Shown: one piece after another, positions 5,017 to 5,059 of the stretch
How the letters are laid out: each line of letters begins with the position of its first letter
Numbering within the stretch: the stretch's first letter is position 1
From: Anaerolineae bacterium
Lineage (GTDB): Bacteria; Chloroflexota; Anaerolineae; E26-bin7
DNA: 5,059 bases
Direction of reading: 5' to 3'
Assembly: GCA_029933115.1 (NCBI GenBank)
Contig: JAOZOT010000278.1
Location: forward strand, 1-5,059
Translations under genes and position numbers: made by a program
The notes under the pieces: model-generated
Told to the model about the DNA's origin: nothing
What the model saw: the letters and a program-made list of their open reading frames with translations, nothing else
Databases searched by the model: none

Positions 5017-5058
5017 CTAATTGAGGCTCTTTCGTAATTCACCCGCAGAGGGGACGGC
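5017..5058 (-). CDS. Possible C-terminal tail of an upstream gene
   Basis: One minus-strand frame reads AVPSAGELRKSLN and then TAG (5017-5019), 27 bases before the dtd start. The pattern (VPS..EvRrs-like) resembles the last strand of an ACT domain, as at the end of RelA/SpoT proteins, which often precede dtd in bacteria. Thirteen residues are far too few to prove this. The neighbouring frame, which stays open to a TGA overlapping the dtd start, cannot be excluded. Confidence 0.22.
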   Translation of the reverse strand, partial: AVPSAGELRKSLN

Positions 5059-5059
5059 T

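Noticed and set aside
5012..5050. CTCTGC/GCAGAG inverted repeat before dtd
   Set aside because: Only 6 bp with a 27-base loop; expected by chance.

Overview
The window reads like a stretch of a moderately GC-rich bacterial chromosome. All five complete genes lie on the minus strand, so transcription runs from right to left. The best hint of origin is the lipoprotein in the middle: its Pro/Thr-rich linker, with repeats of the PTNTP/TPTNTPTP type, joins a lipobox to a beta-sandwich-like domain. That style is common in Chloroflexota (Anaerolineae-like) surface proteins. The assignment is an inference from style, not from a database match.

Layout in transcription order, from the right end. A possible last few codons of an upstream gene lie at about 5017-5058. 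Next is dtd (D-aminoacyl-tRNA deacylase, 4552-4989), which ends in a compact intrinsic terminator overlapping its own stop codon. An EamA/DMT-type membrane transporter (3647-4510) starts only 20 bases after the terminator's T-tract and has no clear ribosome binding site. The gap at 3301-3646 holds the most unusual item: a 146-bp element (3431-3576) with perfect 14-bp terminal inverted repeats and a perfect 8-bp direct repeat (CCAATTAC) on both sides. This is a MITE-like non-autonomous insertion, and its interior folds into several hairpins. Just beyond it is a strong sigma70-type promoter (TTGCCA, 17 bases, TATTAT).

That promoter drives a three-gene unit. The first gene is a predicted surface lipoprotein with a C-terminal sortase-like MPDTG/membrane/positive tail (2317-3300). 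The second is dnaN, the DNA polymerase III sliding clamp (1172-2305, GTG start), whose Shine-Dalgarno sequence overlaps the lipoprotein stop codon. The third is a PAP2-family membrane phosphatase with an intact active site and a long membrane-embedded C-terminal extension (176-1096). The pairing of an envelope lipoprotein, the clamp and a lipid phosphatase is not functionally obvious. The tight coupling of lipoprotein and clamp is nevertheless clear in the sequence.

The left end (1-175) has no gene but is dense in signals: a C-rich/G-quadruplex tract after the PAP2 stop, a weak minus-strand terminator, a long plus-strand terminator-type hairpin, and a near-consensus promoter pointing out of the left edge. 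No rRNA, tRNA, CRISPR array or full-length transposase gene was seen.
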